Of a stretch of DNA of 64,000 bases, positions 33,789-44,346 are shown piece by piece. Position numbers and translations under genes: made by a program. Source of the stretch: Rhodamnia argentea (lineage: Eukaryota; Streptophyta; Magnoliopsida; Myrtales; Myrtaceae); the NCBI RefSeq assembly GCF_020921035.1, contig NC_063157.1:24879015-24943014 (forward strand), in the 5' to 3' direction. The notes under the pieces were generated by a model that saw only the letters and a program-made list of their open reading frames with translations, was not told the origin of the DNA and did no database searches. How positions within the stretch are numbered: position 1 is the stretch's first letter; each line of letters opens with the position of its first letter.

Positions 33789-36700
33789 CTAGACTACGGC
33801 ATCCAACGATGCCACTAAGCCCATGCTAATGACATGTCGTTCAAATACACAAGGGCGAAGACCTTTAGTCGGTGGGTCAGCAACCATATCATCTGTGGAA
33901 ATATACCTACTTTGCAACGTCACCATTTTGCACTGATTCCTTTATGGTCAAAAACTTGACCTCCATGTGCTTAGACCCCTTGAGACCTCTGTTGTTGTTA
34001 ATAAACAACACCGCAGAGTTACTATCATAGTACAGTTGTATGGGCCTATCAACAAAATCAAATACGGTCAACTCCCTAATGAGGTTCCGAAGCCAAATAG
34101 CCTGAGTAGCAGCTGTGTAGCATGCTATAAACTCCGCTTGCATGGTAAAGGATGATACATTTTTTGTTTCTCGCTTTTCCATGATAATTGCACCGTCTGC
34201 TAACATGAAAATGTATCCCGATGTCGACTTTTTGTCATCTTGACGGCCAAACATAATCGAATCCGAATATCCTACTAGTGCGAGGTCTTGAACGTATCTG
34301 TAAATCAGCATATAGTCTTTCGTCTTCTTTAAGTACCTCAAAACTTTCTTGGCGACAACCCGGTGATCGTGTCCTGGATTTGACTGATATCTGCCTAGAA
34401 GTCCTGTGGCAAAAGCAATATCCGGTCTTGTGCAAACTTGTGCATACATGATACTACCAACTGCTCTTGCATAAGGTACATCCTTCATCTGGGCTTTCTC
34501 AATATCCGAATGAGGACACTGTGAAAGACTCAATTTATCACCGTTATAGACAGGAACAATTCCTGGCTTGCAATACTGCATATTGAATCTTTCCAGAATA
34601 CGATCAATATATGCCCTCCGAGATAAACCCAATACCCGGCGAGAACGATCCCTATGGATCTCAATGCCAAGAACAAAAGACGCATCACCAAGGTCCTTCA
34701 TATCAAAATTCTCTGACAACATCCGTTTTGTTTCACCGAGTAATTCAATATCATTTGCTCGCAAGTAGAATGTCGTCCACATAAAGAACGAGAAAAATGA
34801 ATTTCCTCCCACTGACCTTGCAGTATATACAACGATCCACTCTATTCTCCACAAAACCAAAAGAAGTCACAACACTATGAAACTTTAAATACCATTGCCT
34901 GGAAGCTTGCTTGAGACCATAAATAAACTTTCTCGGTCTACACACAAGCTTATCTCGAAACATCAGTACCAAAACCTTCGGGTTGTTCCATATAGACTTC
35001 CTCATCAAGATCCCCATTCGAAAAGCGGTCTTTACATCCATCCGGTGTAACTCCATATCTAAATGAGCTACTAATGCCATGATCACTCTGAAAGAATCTT
35101 TAGAAGAGACCGGAGAAAAAGTTGCTTCATAGTCCACTCCTTCTCTTCGAGTGAAACCTTTGGCTACCGGTCTAGCTTTGAGCTTTTCTATCTTTCCTTT
35201 AGAGTCTCTTTTTGTCTTATACACCCATTTGCAGCCAATTGATTTATGACCGTTAGGCAATTCAACAAGTTCCCGGACACCATTATGTCTCATAGACTGC
35301 AACTCATCTTTCATCGCATCCATCCACGAGATCGATTGAGGACAAGAAACGACATCGTATAAGTAAGCTGGATCAACCACACGGCCCGATATCGTAGTCT
35401 TGCTCTCCCCGGATAGACTATATAGTCGGGTGGAATGCGATCTTCTCTGCTCGATAGACCTCCTAAGTGGAGCTACCTCGGTTTGATCCCGCAATTGTGG
35501 GGCCTGAATAACTTCATCGGGAATAATTGGATCCTGAAGCCCAACAGGCTCCGTCCGAGGCATAGGAGGCTCCATAATTGTCTGTATTGGTAGAGGAAAC
35601 GATACGGTAGTTTCCATCGTACTATTATCTTCTATAGTCTTCGAACAGCTACCCTTTTCGGCTACATCAAATTCCAGAAACTTTGCTGTCTGTGACTCCA
35701 CAATTCTTGTTCCTCCATTAGGGTTATAAAACCGATACCCCTTTGAATGATCCGGATAAGACACGAAGTAACATCGAGTAGTTCTGGAGTCCAACTTACT
35801 CAATGTTGGATCATATAATTTCACTTCTGCAGGACAACCCCAAACTTTTAGATGATTTAAGTTGGGTTTACGTCCAGTCCATAACTCAAAAGGAGTTAAT
35901 GGAACAGCTTTAGTGGGAACCCGATTTAAAACATAAAGGGCTGTTTTCAAAGCCTCACCCCAAAGAAAAGGTGGTAAGTTGGTTACGCTAATCATACTCC
36001 TCATCATATCCATAAGGGTGCGATTACGCCTTTCGGCTACACCATTACATTCGGGACTCCCAGGCATAGTAAACTGAGCTATTATCCCGGAATCCTCTAA
36101 ATATATGGCAAATGGCCCTTTAAGCATCCCAGCATCGCCATGTCGACCATAATATTCGCCACCTCGGTCAGATCTAACAACCTTTATGACTTTTCCCAAT
36201 TGTTTCTCGACTTGAGTCCGAAATATCTTGAACTTGTCAAGAGACTCAGACTTTTCCTTAATCAAGTATAGATAACCATATCGGGAATAGTCATCAATAA
36301 AAGTGATGAAATAAAAATTTCTACACAAGGTCGCAGTATAAGGTCCGTCGATATCGGTATGAATGACCTCCAATAGGTCATGGCTGCGGACTGTTGTCTT
36401 TTTCTTTATCTTAGTCATTTTACCTCTCTGGCGGTCTACGCAAGTTTCCGGGTCACTTTTAAGAGTAGGTAGGATGTCGGCTTTTATCGGCCTTTCCACT
36501 CTTTCCCTAGAAATGTGACCAAGACGTTTATGCCACAATGCGTATGATTGTTCCTTAGGTAGAGTTCTTTTAGAGATAATATTCTCAACTGTATAGGCGA
36601 CGTATATATCATTGGGAGTTAAACACAATCTGTACAATCCATTGGACATATTGCAGTACCCAACTTTATCTGAATTAAAAAACATGGAAACCACGTTGTT

Positions 36701-36960
36701 CTTTATTTCAAAAGAGTAACCACACATGTCCAAACATGATACGGACACTAAGTTCCGTCTAAAGGAAGGTACATAAAAAGTGTTTCTTAACATCAAGTTA
36801 AAACCAGATTCTAAAACCAAAATTATATCTCCCACGAACTCAACGTCGACTTTGTTATTATCTCCCACTTTGAGGTTTGATTCATCCTAATTTGGCTTCC
36901 TCCGATTTATGAATCCCCGCATGGTAAACGCAACATGATTAGTTGCACCACTATCTAACC
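33789..36960 (-). pseudogene. Copia pol remnant: protease, integrase, reverse transcriptase, RNase H
   Basis: The protease motif WWLDSGATNH sits at about 36955. A TAG at 36887 interrupts the same frame. Integrase follows: HHCC region (LWHKRLGH), catalytic core (HTDI...[11 protein letters not shown], then SDRGGEY and the NGVAERRNR helix) and VWGCPAEV. Reverse transcriptase is recognised by [44 protein letters not shown] and the catalytic YVDDILLAS. About 28 codons after MDVKTAF are read in a shifted frame that then returns. A further shift lies near 34755 between reverse transcriptase and the RNase H domain (GYSDS, MQAEFIA, YYDSNSAV), and another near 33907. The second HHCC cysteine is Arg (CGC at 36431-36433). 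The enzyme set is complete in order but cannot be translated as one protein. Confidence 0.92.
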
Positions 36961-37870
36961 ACCATGAACTGGATGGGGCTTGAGATAGGTTGGATTCACA
37001 AACAGATGCCAAAGAATCAATACCTGCATCCTCATGTTTAGACTGCCAATTCTTATACTTGAAGCGGTCCCTTTTCTTGTGACCTCTCTTCTTACGGAAG
37101 AAGCGGCGGTCATTATCCTTTTTAAAGGACGCTTTCTTATGACCCGTCTTGTCGGATGAACCAGTAGCAAGATGAGTTCCTTTACGAGTACGAAGTTTGA
37201 ACCCCCTACCTTTCTTAGTGCCAGAACCGGAGGCAACCATAGCGTAATGCCCCCCTTCCTTTTTCAGCTTTTCTTCTTCCGCCACCACCTTGGCTATCAA
37301 ATCATTAATAGACCAAGTCTCATCCTGTGTGTTGAAACCGGTCTTGATCATACCAAACTCAGGGGGAAGGGTGTTTAAGGCTTGATGTACCATAATAGCA
37401 TCGGGAATTATAATACCCAGGATCTTAAGTTTTGTTTGCAAATCCAGCATTCTCGGGATATAATCCCTAACTCCTCCTGCACCCATATTATACTTCATGT
37501 TAAAGAGTACCTGGACAAGTGTCCCAACCTCGGCATTAGATGATACTCGGTTTTCGGCCATCAAAACTTCCATCATTTCTTTTGCGGTGCGGTCAATCGC
37601 GAGACTACTCTTTAGATGTTCCTGTATGGATCGCTTCATTGATAACAAGCGGATCTTGTTGCTCTTTTCCCAAGCAAAGCAAAACGCGCCATCTCAATTC
37701 TTTGTCTTGGTCTCAACGAGATTGGGTGGCTTGTCTTCATAAAGAGCCACATGAACATCCGCCGGCTCCATAGCAAACAGAAAATCCTCTCTCCATTTCT
37801 TAAAATTTGAACCATGAAGAACCTCAATCGTTATGGAGTTACCGTTTACAGAGAAGGTGACTGAAAAAAC
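36960..37870 (-). pseudogene. Copia gag remnant with altered zinc knuckle
   Basis: The N-terminal capsid part starts in the frame reading VLHGSNFKKWREDFLFAME near 37830, is cut by a TGA at 37694-37696, and reopens from MKRSIQEHLKSS. Later segments (GTLVQVLFNMKYNMG, LPPEFGMIKTGFNTQ, DLIAKVVAEEEKLKKEG) are typical of plant copia gag. The nucleocapsid motif has the CX2CX4HX4C spacing, but all three cysteines are arginine: codons CGC at 37103-37105, CGT at 37094-37096 and CGC at 37064-37066. The histidine is kept. Gag assembles the cytoplasmic virus-like particle and packages element RNA; this version would be unlikely to bind zinc. Confidence 0.88.
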
Positions 37871-38614
37871 AAGCAGTGCATATAATCAGCATCTAGTGAG
37901 TCTTGTGTAACTTAAAAACATATAAGTACACAACTAGAGAGTTACATGTACCATCATACAATCACCTTTGGGTAGATTGTATAACGTGCTGTTGTAAACT
38001 CGCAACATGTCGGCGGTCATTAGAATATATTCCAATCTTTGTGAATCACCACCTTTGGGTGTATGAACCACTAGGATTAGTCAATCCTTAACCTTATGCT
38101 GTACATGTATCCCTCCAAAATTAATACATAATCACCTCCTTTGGGAGTATAACCATGCATTAGAATAGGAGACATCCCCCACAATACGAGGCTGATATTT
38201 CTCAAACTCAATCAAGTGTGCCACTTTGGCGGTCACAACCCAATTAAGTCTTTGAAACTCTCTCATACCAAGGATATAAGCTTTATGTCTCACTTTCATC
38301 ATATACATGTAATTTTAAACTTAATGACATGGGCGGTTGTCATTAAAATCACATATGATACCAATGGCATTGCTTCATTTATTGATGCATGTTAACCATT
38401 ATACATGCCAATACTTTAGAATACTCTACACATTCTGTATGTGGTCATACTCATATGAGCTAGCCTTAGTATTTCCAAAACTATATGGAAATACAAGAAA
38501 AATGCCAAAAATAACCCTAAAAATACACATATATAGGGTTTTTATGCATTTTTCAATCCTTAAAAGCTCCAAATATTTAAAATAAATATACCACAATGTA
38601 GAGAATCTTCATAC

Positions 38615-39125
38615 GAGCACGCCGGTACAAAAAACGCCCCAAACGGAGCCCGGACGCACCCGCACGCGCCGCCTAAAGCCTCGGCGCGTGGGCCTCACGC
38701 GCCACACGTGCCATGCACGTGCGTCTCCTTCAGCCGGTCCAATGACCGGTCCGACCGGTTTGACCGGCCCACTCAAAACCCGGTCCGACCATTCACCGGT
38801 CGAACCGGTCAACGGTCAACGGGTTGACCCGATCAACGGTCAACGGTTGGCCGGGTCACGAGTCGGGTCGCCGGATCCAGGTCGGTTCGACCCGGTTCGA
38901 CCCGCGGCTGCCGAGGCGGTGGTCCGCCGACGTCATTATGACGTCGGCGGCCACGTTGGCGCGCCCAGTCGCCTGGAGCGCGACACGTGTCGAACACGTG
39001 TCGCTCGTGCGCACGCTGCGCGTGGCGCGCGTGAAGCACGCCCATCCGGCGCCGCGGCCGCGCGTGGCGCGCGTGCGAGGCCGTTCGGCCTCGTCCGCGG
39101 CCGGCCACCCCCTCGAAACGCTCGG
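38615..39125 (-). other. GC-rich leader block of the copia element
   Basis: About 500 bases between the right LTR and gag are strongly GC-rich in an otherwise AT-rich element. The part 38735-38885 is a dense mosaic of 'ccggtc', 'gaccggt', 'ggtcaac' and 'gggtcg' words. Long overlapping open frames on both strands come from this composition. No protein family is recognised. It may be a structured packaging or leader region, or captured DNA. Confidence 0.55.
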
Positions 39126-39228
39126 AATTTCCAGTAGATTCCAAATATGCAATAAAATTCAGCTTTTATCCGTCAAAATTTTTGGAAACAAGCAAAAACC
39201 AAACATTCCAGATTTAGATTATGGAACC

Positions 39229-39239
39229 GCTCGATACCA
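39229..39239 (-). other. Candidate primer-binding site of the copia element
   Basis: The minus strand reads TGGTATCGAGC here, one base short of TGGTATCAGAGC, the usual plant copia site complementary to initiator methionine tRNA. It lies 57 bases inside the LTR edge defined by left-right similarity, whereas such sites normally abut the LTR. A TG at 39243 would make a better LTR end. Confidence 0.5.
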
Positions 39240-39296
39240 AATTGTTGGCCGCTATAATCCTTAATGAGGCTATGACAGGATCACCATATCTAAAAA

Positions 39297-39673
39297 TGGA
39301 ACGCTGCACTGAGAAAATAAAGAGTTTGTGCACCTGATTTCGAATCCATTGTACTTCGGGCGGAATCGCAATGATCCGACGCTCTAGATCTTCTCCTCTA
39401 TTACCCTCCGTATGGTAGGCTCGATGAGACGCCCTTCACTTTCTCTCCGAACTTTATGTGAAGTGATTTCGAATCCTTAAGGGCTAGAGGAGGGATTGAG
39501 CGCTATTTATAGAGTTTACGGCGGGCCCTCTCATCACGGGCCGGGCCGAACTCGGCCCACACTAGCCAGGCCCATATTAGGCCCATTAAGAATCTTTATA
39601 TCCAATCTTTATTAGACCAAGTCAATTATTACAATCTCAATTAATATAAGCCCACATTAGGATAACTCTAACA
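39297..39673 (-). repeat. Right LTR (5' LTR of the copia element)
   Basis: The LTR spans 377 bases by similarity to the left LTR, and possibly 431 bases (39243-39673) if the primer-binding site marks the true end. The outer end (39673) carries the expected terminal TGTTAGAG on the minus strand. A TATAAATA box is at 39504-39511 on the minus strand and would start the element transcript. Confidence 0.9.
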
Positions 39674-40214
39674 TTTTCATATGAAGGGCCACTGCTCTGC
39701 GATTAGTCCGCTTGTGGGGTCCGTCCTCCCTCGCCGGACGCGGGTCGCTGGTTTCCGACCCCCACTGTGGTCCCTCGACGTCGTGGGAGGGATCCAAAGG
39801 GAATCCCCTTTTCCATTTATTACAAGCATAGCTTCGCTCTTGCTCTGCGAATGTAACGTAAAATGCATGCATGAGCGTTATTTATGTAATTATGGCTCAC
39901 AACCTAATTACTCAATAATTATTATGCTAGCCAAATCCTTTCTTGATTGTCCGAATGTGAAATTTATAATCTCACCAATGGTGAGGGAAGACGAAGAGTA
40001 AAGACCAATATGAAATTAGCACGCCATGATTTATTTAATTTAATTTTTTTTTTGTTAGAACCATGCCATGATGACCCGACAAGATTTTGGAAAAGTGCTA
40101 GGGTTTCAAGGGGCATTTTGGCCAAATATCGGCTTTGGAAAGACCGAAAGCCCGATGATAGTAGGGATCGACACTTGGCTTTCAACATTTTTGGAATGAT
40201 GTAGTCATCATTAA
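39674..40214. repeat. Flanking direct repeat, right copy (X')
   Basis: This is a copy of 32304-32840, beginning TTTTCATATGAAGGGCC directly after the right LTR and ending CATCATTAA. It differs from the left copy at roughly 17 positions plus a small indel in a poly-T run (extra GTT). After it the sequence continues TGAAAAATAGTGAG, presumably the original host flank. Confidence 0.92.
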
Positions 40215-41270
40215 TGAAAAATAGTGAGTTACTTATTTTTCCCTTTAAACCTTATTAAAAATTCAATTTTTATCCATCTTAAAAAGTGAAACCCTTGATC
40301 TACGGCTCATCTTCCTTATTGAGAGAGGTTGGCGAGGGCATCCTAGCCGGTTGGGTCGCCGGACCCTAGGAGGCCTCGGCCGAAGGCCGCCAACCCCAGA
40401 TCTAGCTCGCCCGGCCAACAAACGGTTTTGATTGTTTGCAATGAAAAAGGGAAAAATATATATATGCAGCCAAAAGCCCTTCGCAAAAAAATTTTTTTTT
40501 TTTGGGCCATAGCACTACTTAATCCAAATTTTCATTTCAAAAGATTTTTTACCAAATCCCATTTGTATTTTCTCAAATCCATTTAGGCTAAAAATATTTA
40601 CATTTGCTCAAAGTCCATTTTCAAAGCCGAACCAAGCACGCATTTGCACCCGTTGGCGTGTAGTGAGCAAAAGACGAACAAATGAAGGCTTTTGAGCTTG
40701 GAGACCCTTTTAATGGGCTCGGCCCAGAAACTTTGGGATCCTTTCCTTGTCCATGCTCAACGATCTGGGCTCAGCCCAAATCAAAGGCCCTCCTTCGACC
40801 CCCCCCGGACCGCTCACCGGTGAATCGGTAAGTAAAATCCGTTACTAAACCCAAGAAAAGTCGCTATCCAGCTCCCCATCCACGATTTCAGAAAATATCA
40901 AATTCCTCACAAGATGATCGAGCTACTCCGGCGCAAGATGAAATGTGCTCTGCCGAATTGTGCTTCCGGCCGTCGGGATCGTGATCGGATGGACTTCGCC
41001 GGCGAGCAAACTAACCACGACCCATGAGGAGCAACTCCCATTAAAGTCGAATTGCCGTTGTTCAATATGAGCTCGGAAATCACTCCTATGCTCAATTTTC
41101 CTTTTTTGGTCCGAACTGGTGACCTTGCTTTATTTGCGGGATTTCACTGTTGGGTGGGTAAAATCTTTTAAAAATTTAGATAAAATTCGTTTTTGGATCA
41201 TTTTTTTTTCGGGTTAATCCGACCTTCCCCATGCATTTCTTAGGGCTTTTGATCATCAATTTAATGAGGG

Positions 41271-41492
41271 CCCCTACCATAAAGGTAGGGGTGACATTAA
41301 TGGATCTGGGCCGTCCATTTCAAAATAGACAGCCCAGATTCATCCACATCATCTTTTAAAAGGGGAGAATTTTTTGGCTGGAAATTTTAAAATTTTAAAA
41401 GAAGTGATGTGGATTAATCCGGGCCATCCATTTTTTATTTGGACGGCCCAAATCGATCATGTCACCCCTAACATTGTCAAGCAATGTTAGGG
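41271..41492. mobile_element. Small palindromic element with a hairpin at each end
   Basis: Inverted arms share GGGGTGACAT, GAT and TGGGCCGTCCA (left 41288-41325, right about 41434-41470 read backwards). Each end carries its own perfect stem-loop: CCCCTACC/GGTAGGGG at 41271-41291 and an 11-bp stem CCCTAACATTG/CAATGTTAGGG with loop TCAAG at 41466-41492. A second, inner pair of motifs ('atccacatcat/gatgtggat') faces inward. No coding capacity. The superfamily is unclear. Confidence 0.6.
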
Positions 41493-42544
41493 AATCCGGT
41501 TCTCCAGAATTTAGTACCCTTAAATTGATGATGGGACCAATTCGTGTTTGGATAACCATAGAATGGATAAGCACGGAGAGGATCTTGAACACCAATAAGC
41601 AAATACATTCAATAGGAAAGGCAAAAGATGGACGATATTTTAAGTGATGAGAGGTCCGCATCTTAGAAACGACAAGTCGCTTCGAGACAAAACGACAGTG
41701 TTAAATGCCCACGGGGCCCACTCCACGCCCTCCTCCATACGGTGTTTTGGATGGTCCCTAAAGTTTAAATGTACCCTTTCCTTGTCGTTGACCGAAACCA
41801 AACGACGCAAGTTGAGGGAACCCATTCAATGCCTTTCATGGGCCGAATTGGGCTTTGACCCGTGGCCCTTGACCTGGCCCATTTAGGCCCGTTTAGATGG
41901 GCTACGAGCCCATCTGCCAAACAGCGCTGTCCAATCTTGGATGACAATTAATTAATTTTTTTTTAATTTTCGAAATGTTGGATGATAATCGTACAGGGGA
42001 AATGCAAGAGTTGGCGTTAGTTGTGCCGTGTCGCGAGTGGCCGCTGTGGTTCGACCGAAGCAGGCCGACTCGATCAGTTCAAGCTAGTTCGATCTTGAGT
42101 AATGGCTCCGAGAATATTGACAAAAATTATTGCGGTGGGGCCCAAAGTCCACAGTAACGCCTCTCACTTGTTTCTCCTTTTTTACGAGAAGAAAATGAAA
42201 TACTAGTTTTTTTTTTTTATAACAAATTAAGACAAATTTGCGGTTTGTGAAGGTATACATGTACTCATATTATGCACAATCAATGTTTTAGAATCTAATA
42301 TTCTTTTTTTTTTCTAAATTAAGCGGATTAAATGACCCTAAATGAACAGCATAAAAAGGAGAAACGTTGACAAAAGAAGCGTTGACCTTGATTCTAAATT
42401 CTTTTTTAGATGCGTTTGGGAATCCCCCCCGATGTGCATGCACCAAAAACAACTCAACGCCTCGTTGAAGATGCCATGTAGTTACACCAAAGAGAACCGT
42501 TGACATTGATTACGGCGAGAAAGTCTTAAAAAAAAAATAATAAT

Positions 42545-42935
42545 CTAAACCTATTATATCTATGTCGATTCGGCCATAAATCTTTGATTCAACCAATTTA
42601 ATCTAAACTTTTTTTATTTGTGCCGATACTGTCTATTCGGTCAATTTCAACCGGAACTCGCTCATATGAATGCGGCCCTTGCCCAGGCCATCATCGGCCG
42701 CGGGGGCGACCCTCGCTGGGCACAATGAAAAAGAGAAAATAAAAAATTTTAAAAAATTTTAAAAAAATAATAATTAAAATTTATTCATGTTAGGTCGTGT
42801 CACGTAAGACGACCAACGTCTACGCTAGCGATTTCATGTCGCAATTGGCTGAATGGACTACAATAACACAAAGTCCAATAAATTGGTATAATAAAACGAT
42901 TTATGACTAAATTGATACTAATATAATAGGTTTGA
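42545..42935. mobile_element. Foldback element, second copy
   Basis: The left end CTAAACCTATTATATCTATG matches the right end read backwards (CAAACCTATTATATTAGTA). Further paired motifs include 'attcggccataaatc' with 'atttagtcataaatc'. The centre is a GC-rich patch followed by A/T filler. Same vocabulary as the element at 9207-9649. Confidence 0.6.
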
Positions 42936-43913
42936 AGCGAAATGTCACCCGGAACATGGCGTAACCGATCAATCACAAGCCCCGTTATCAAGGCACGTCA
43001 TGGAGATGCCTTAATTGCTGAAAGAAGTTAAAAGAACAACAATTATTGAGACGATCGAGCACGTTAAGGGGTGGGAGATGATCATGGAAGTCAATCTACG
43101 GCAAAACAATATATAAACAAATAAATAAAGGAAAACAGGATGAAGTGTTGAGGGACATTGTCAACGTCTCATCCTCATTCCATAATCGTGCGTACATATT
43201 TCTTAGAAATAAAGTCCAATGAATAAAAATATTAAAATATAGAAAATACTTCCCCGACACCCTAACGATACCGTCGGTTATTTTTTATCGTAAATCCACA
43301 CATCATCATCGCGTATTTTGCATAAATCGCTGATTAATTAAAAAAATCGTGGGGTCAGAAATAATTACTGTCTTGTCAGGCTGTCGGGGTAGTAGCTCCC
43401 TTAAAGTACTAGAGACGCGTTCGCTCTGGCTCGTGCGATTCCAATCTCAATGCCCGAACTTGATTTCACCGAAACTCCAACACAAAAGTTAACAGAAGAA
43501 AAAAAAAAATTCTTCGGATTCAACAACTTCCAATGTAGCCCGGTCGACGTGCGATACCTAAATCAATCTTCGAGACAGGCTCCGGCGGGGTGTAACTGAC
43601 CCTAGATCTAAAACAGCAAAACAAGTGGGAATCATTCCTACATGGCTCTCGATTTGACTATGCTCATTATTTCACGTGTCGTTTTAACCAAGAAAAGAAA
43701 GGGGGGAAAGAAAAGGAATAAAGCAAACTTTTCATGCGATTTGGACCTTTTCATTCCATCTCCATCCTTGTAGTGAAAAAGAACCTAAAAAGTGGCAAAA
43801 GCAAAGACACATTATTGATCCAAGAGAACATATAGGATCCTTTTTTTTTTTTTTTTTGGTGTGTGTTTTGGGGGGGGGGGGGGTGGGGTCAGCATATAGG
43901 ACTCAAAAAAAAT

Positions 43914-43994
43914 GATTAAAATAAAGATCACTAGAAGTGATAAACATCGACAAAAGCTCTCACAAGGTGCACCTTCACTCGAAAGAACAAATTG
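43914..43994 (+). repeat. 81-bp direct repeat, copy 1
   Basis: Begins GATTAAAATAAAGATCAC and ends GAAAGAACAAATTG. Copy 2 is at 44266-44346, same orientation and length, with about ten substitutions. The DNA between holds a degraded foldback sequence, so the pair may be a duplicated flank. Confidence 0.85.
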
Positions 43995-44265
43995 AACCCG
44001 CCCTTACCGGTGGCCAATCATCGCCCGAGACCGGCCACAGGCGACAAGGAAGGGAAAAAGAAAAGGAAAACAAAAAAAGAGAAAATTTTTAGTAAATATA
44101 AATTACGAAAATATCCTTGATAGTGCATTTTTTTTAAATAATGAGGTCACTTTGATCCCTTATTTGAAATAAGGTTCACTTCGATGCCTTATTTAAAAAA
44201 AATGATGGCAATTCGAACCTTTATTTGAAATTTTTCCTGGAAAAAAGACGGGACTCCAAAAGATA

Positions 44266-44346
44266 GATTAAAATAAAAACCACCAGAAGCAACGAAGATC
44301 GACAAAAGCTCTCACCAGGTGCACCTTCACTCGAAAGAACAAATTG
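44266..44346 (+). repeat. 81-bp direct repeat, copy 2
   Basis: Partner of 43914-43994; shares 'atcgacaaaagctctcac' and 'aggtgcaccttcactcgaaa' in the same order. Non-coding. Confidence 0.85.

Larger units (their letters stand above)
32841..39673 (-). mobile_element. Ty1/copia LTR retrotransposon, decayed, minus orientation
   Basis: A 6.8-kb element is bounded by two similar LTRs of about 378 bases. In minus orientation the order is 5' LTR (right), GC-rich leader, gag, protease, integrase, reverse transcriptase, RNase H, polypurine tract, 3' LTR (left). Integrase before reverse transcriptase defines copia rather than gypsy. LTR ends on the minus strand are TGTTAGAGTTATCC, and the polypurine tract AAGTGGGAGAA (33219-33229) abuts the left LTR. 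The reading frame is broken by stops and frameshifts, so it cannot move by itself. No 5-bp target duplication is visible; instead a 537-bp host segment flanks both sides. LTR divergence is about 3-4%, mostly at the outer left end, which indicates a moderately young insertion. Confidence 0.93.

Noticed and set aside
38609-39264. Overlapping open frames on both strands (up to 149 codons)
   Set aside because: They result from the high GC content of the copia leader; no conserved domain or consistent start is visible.
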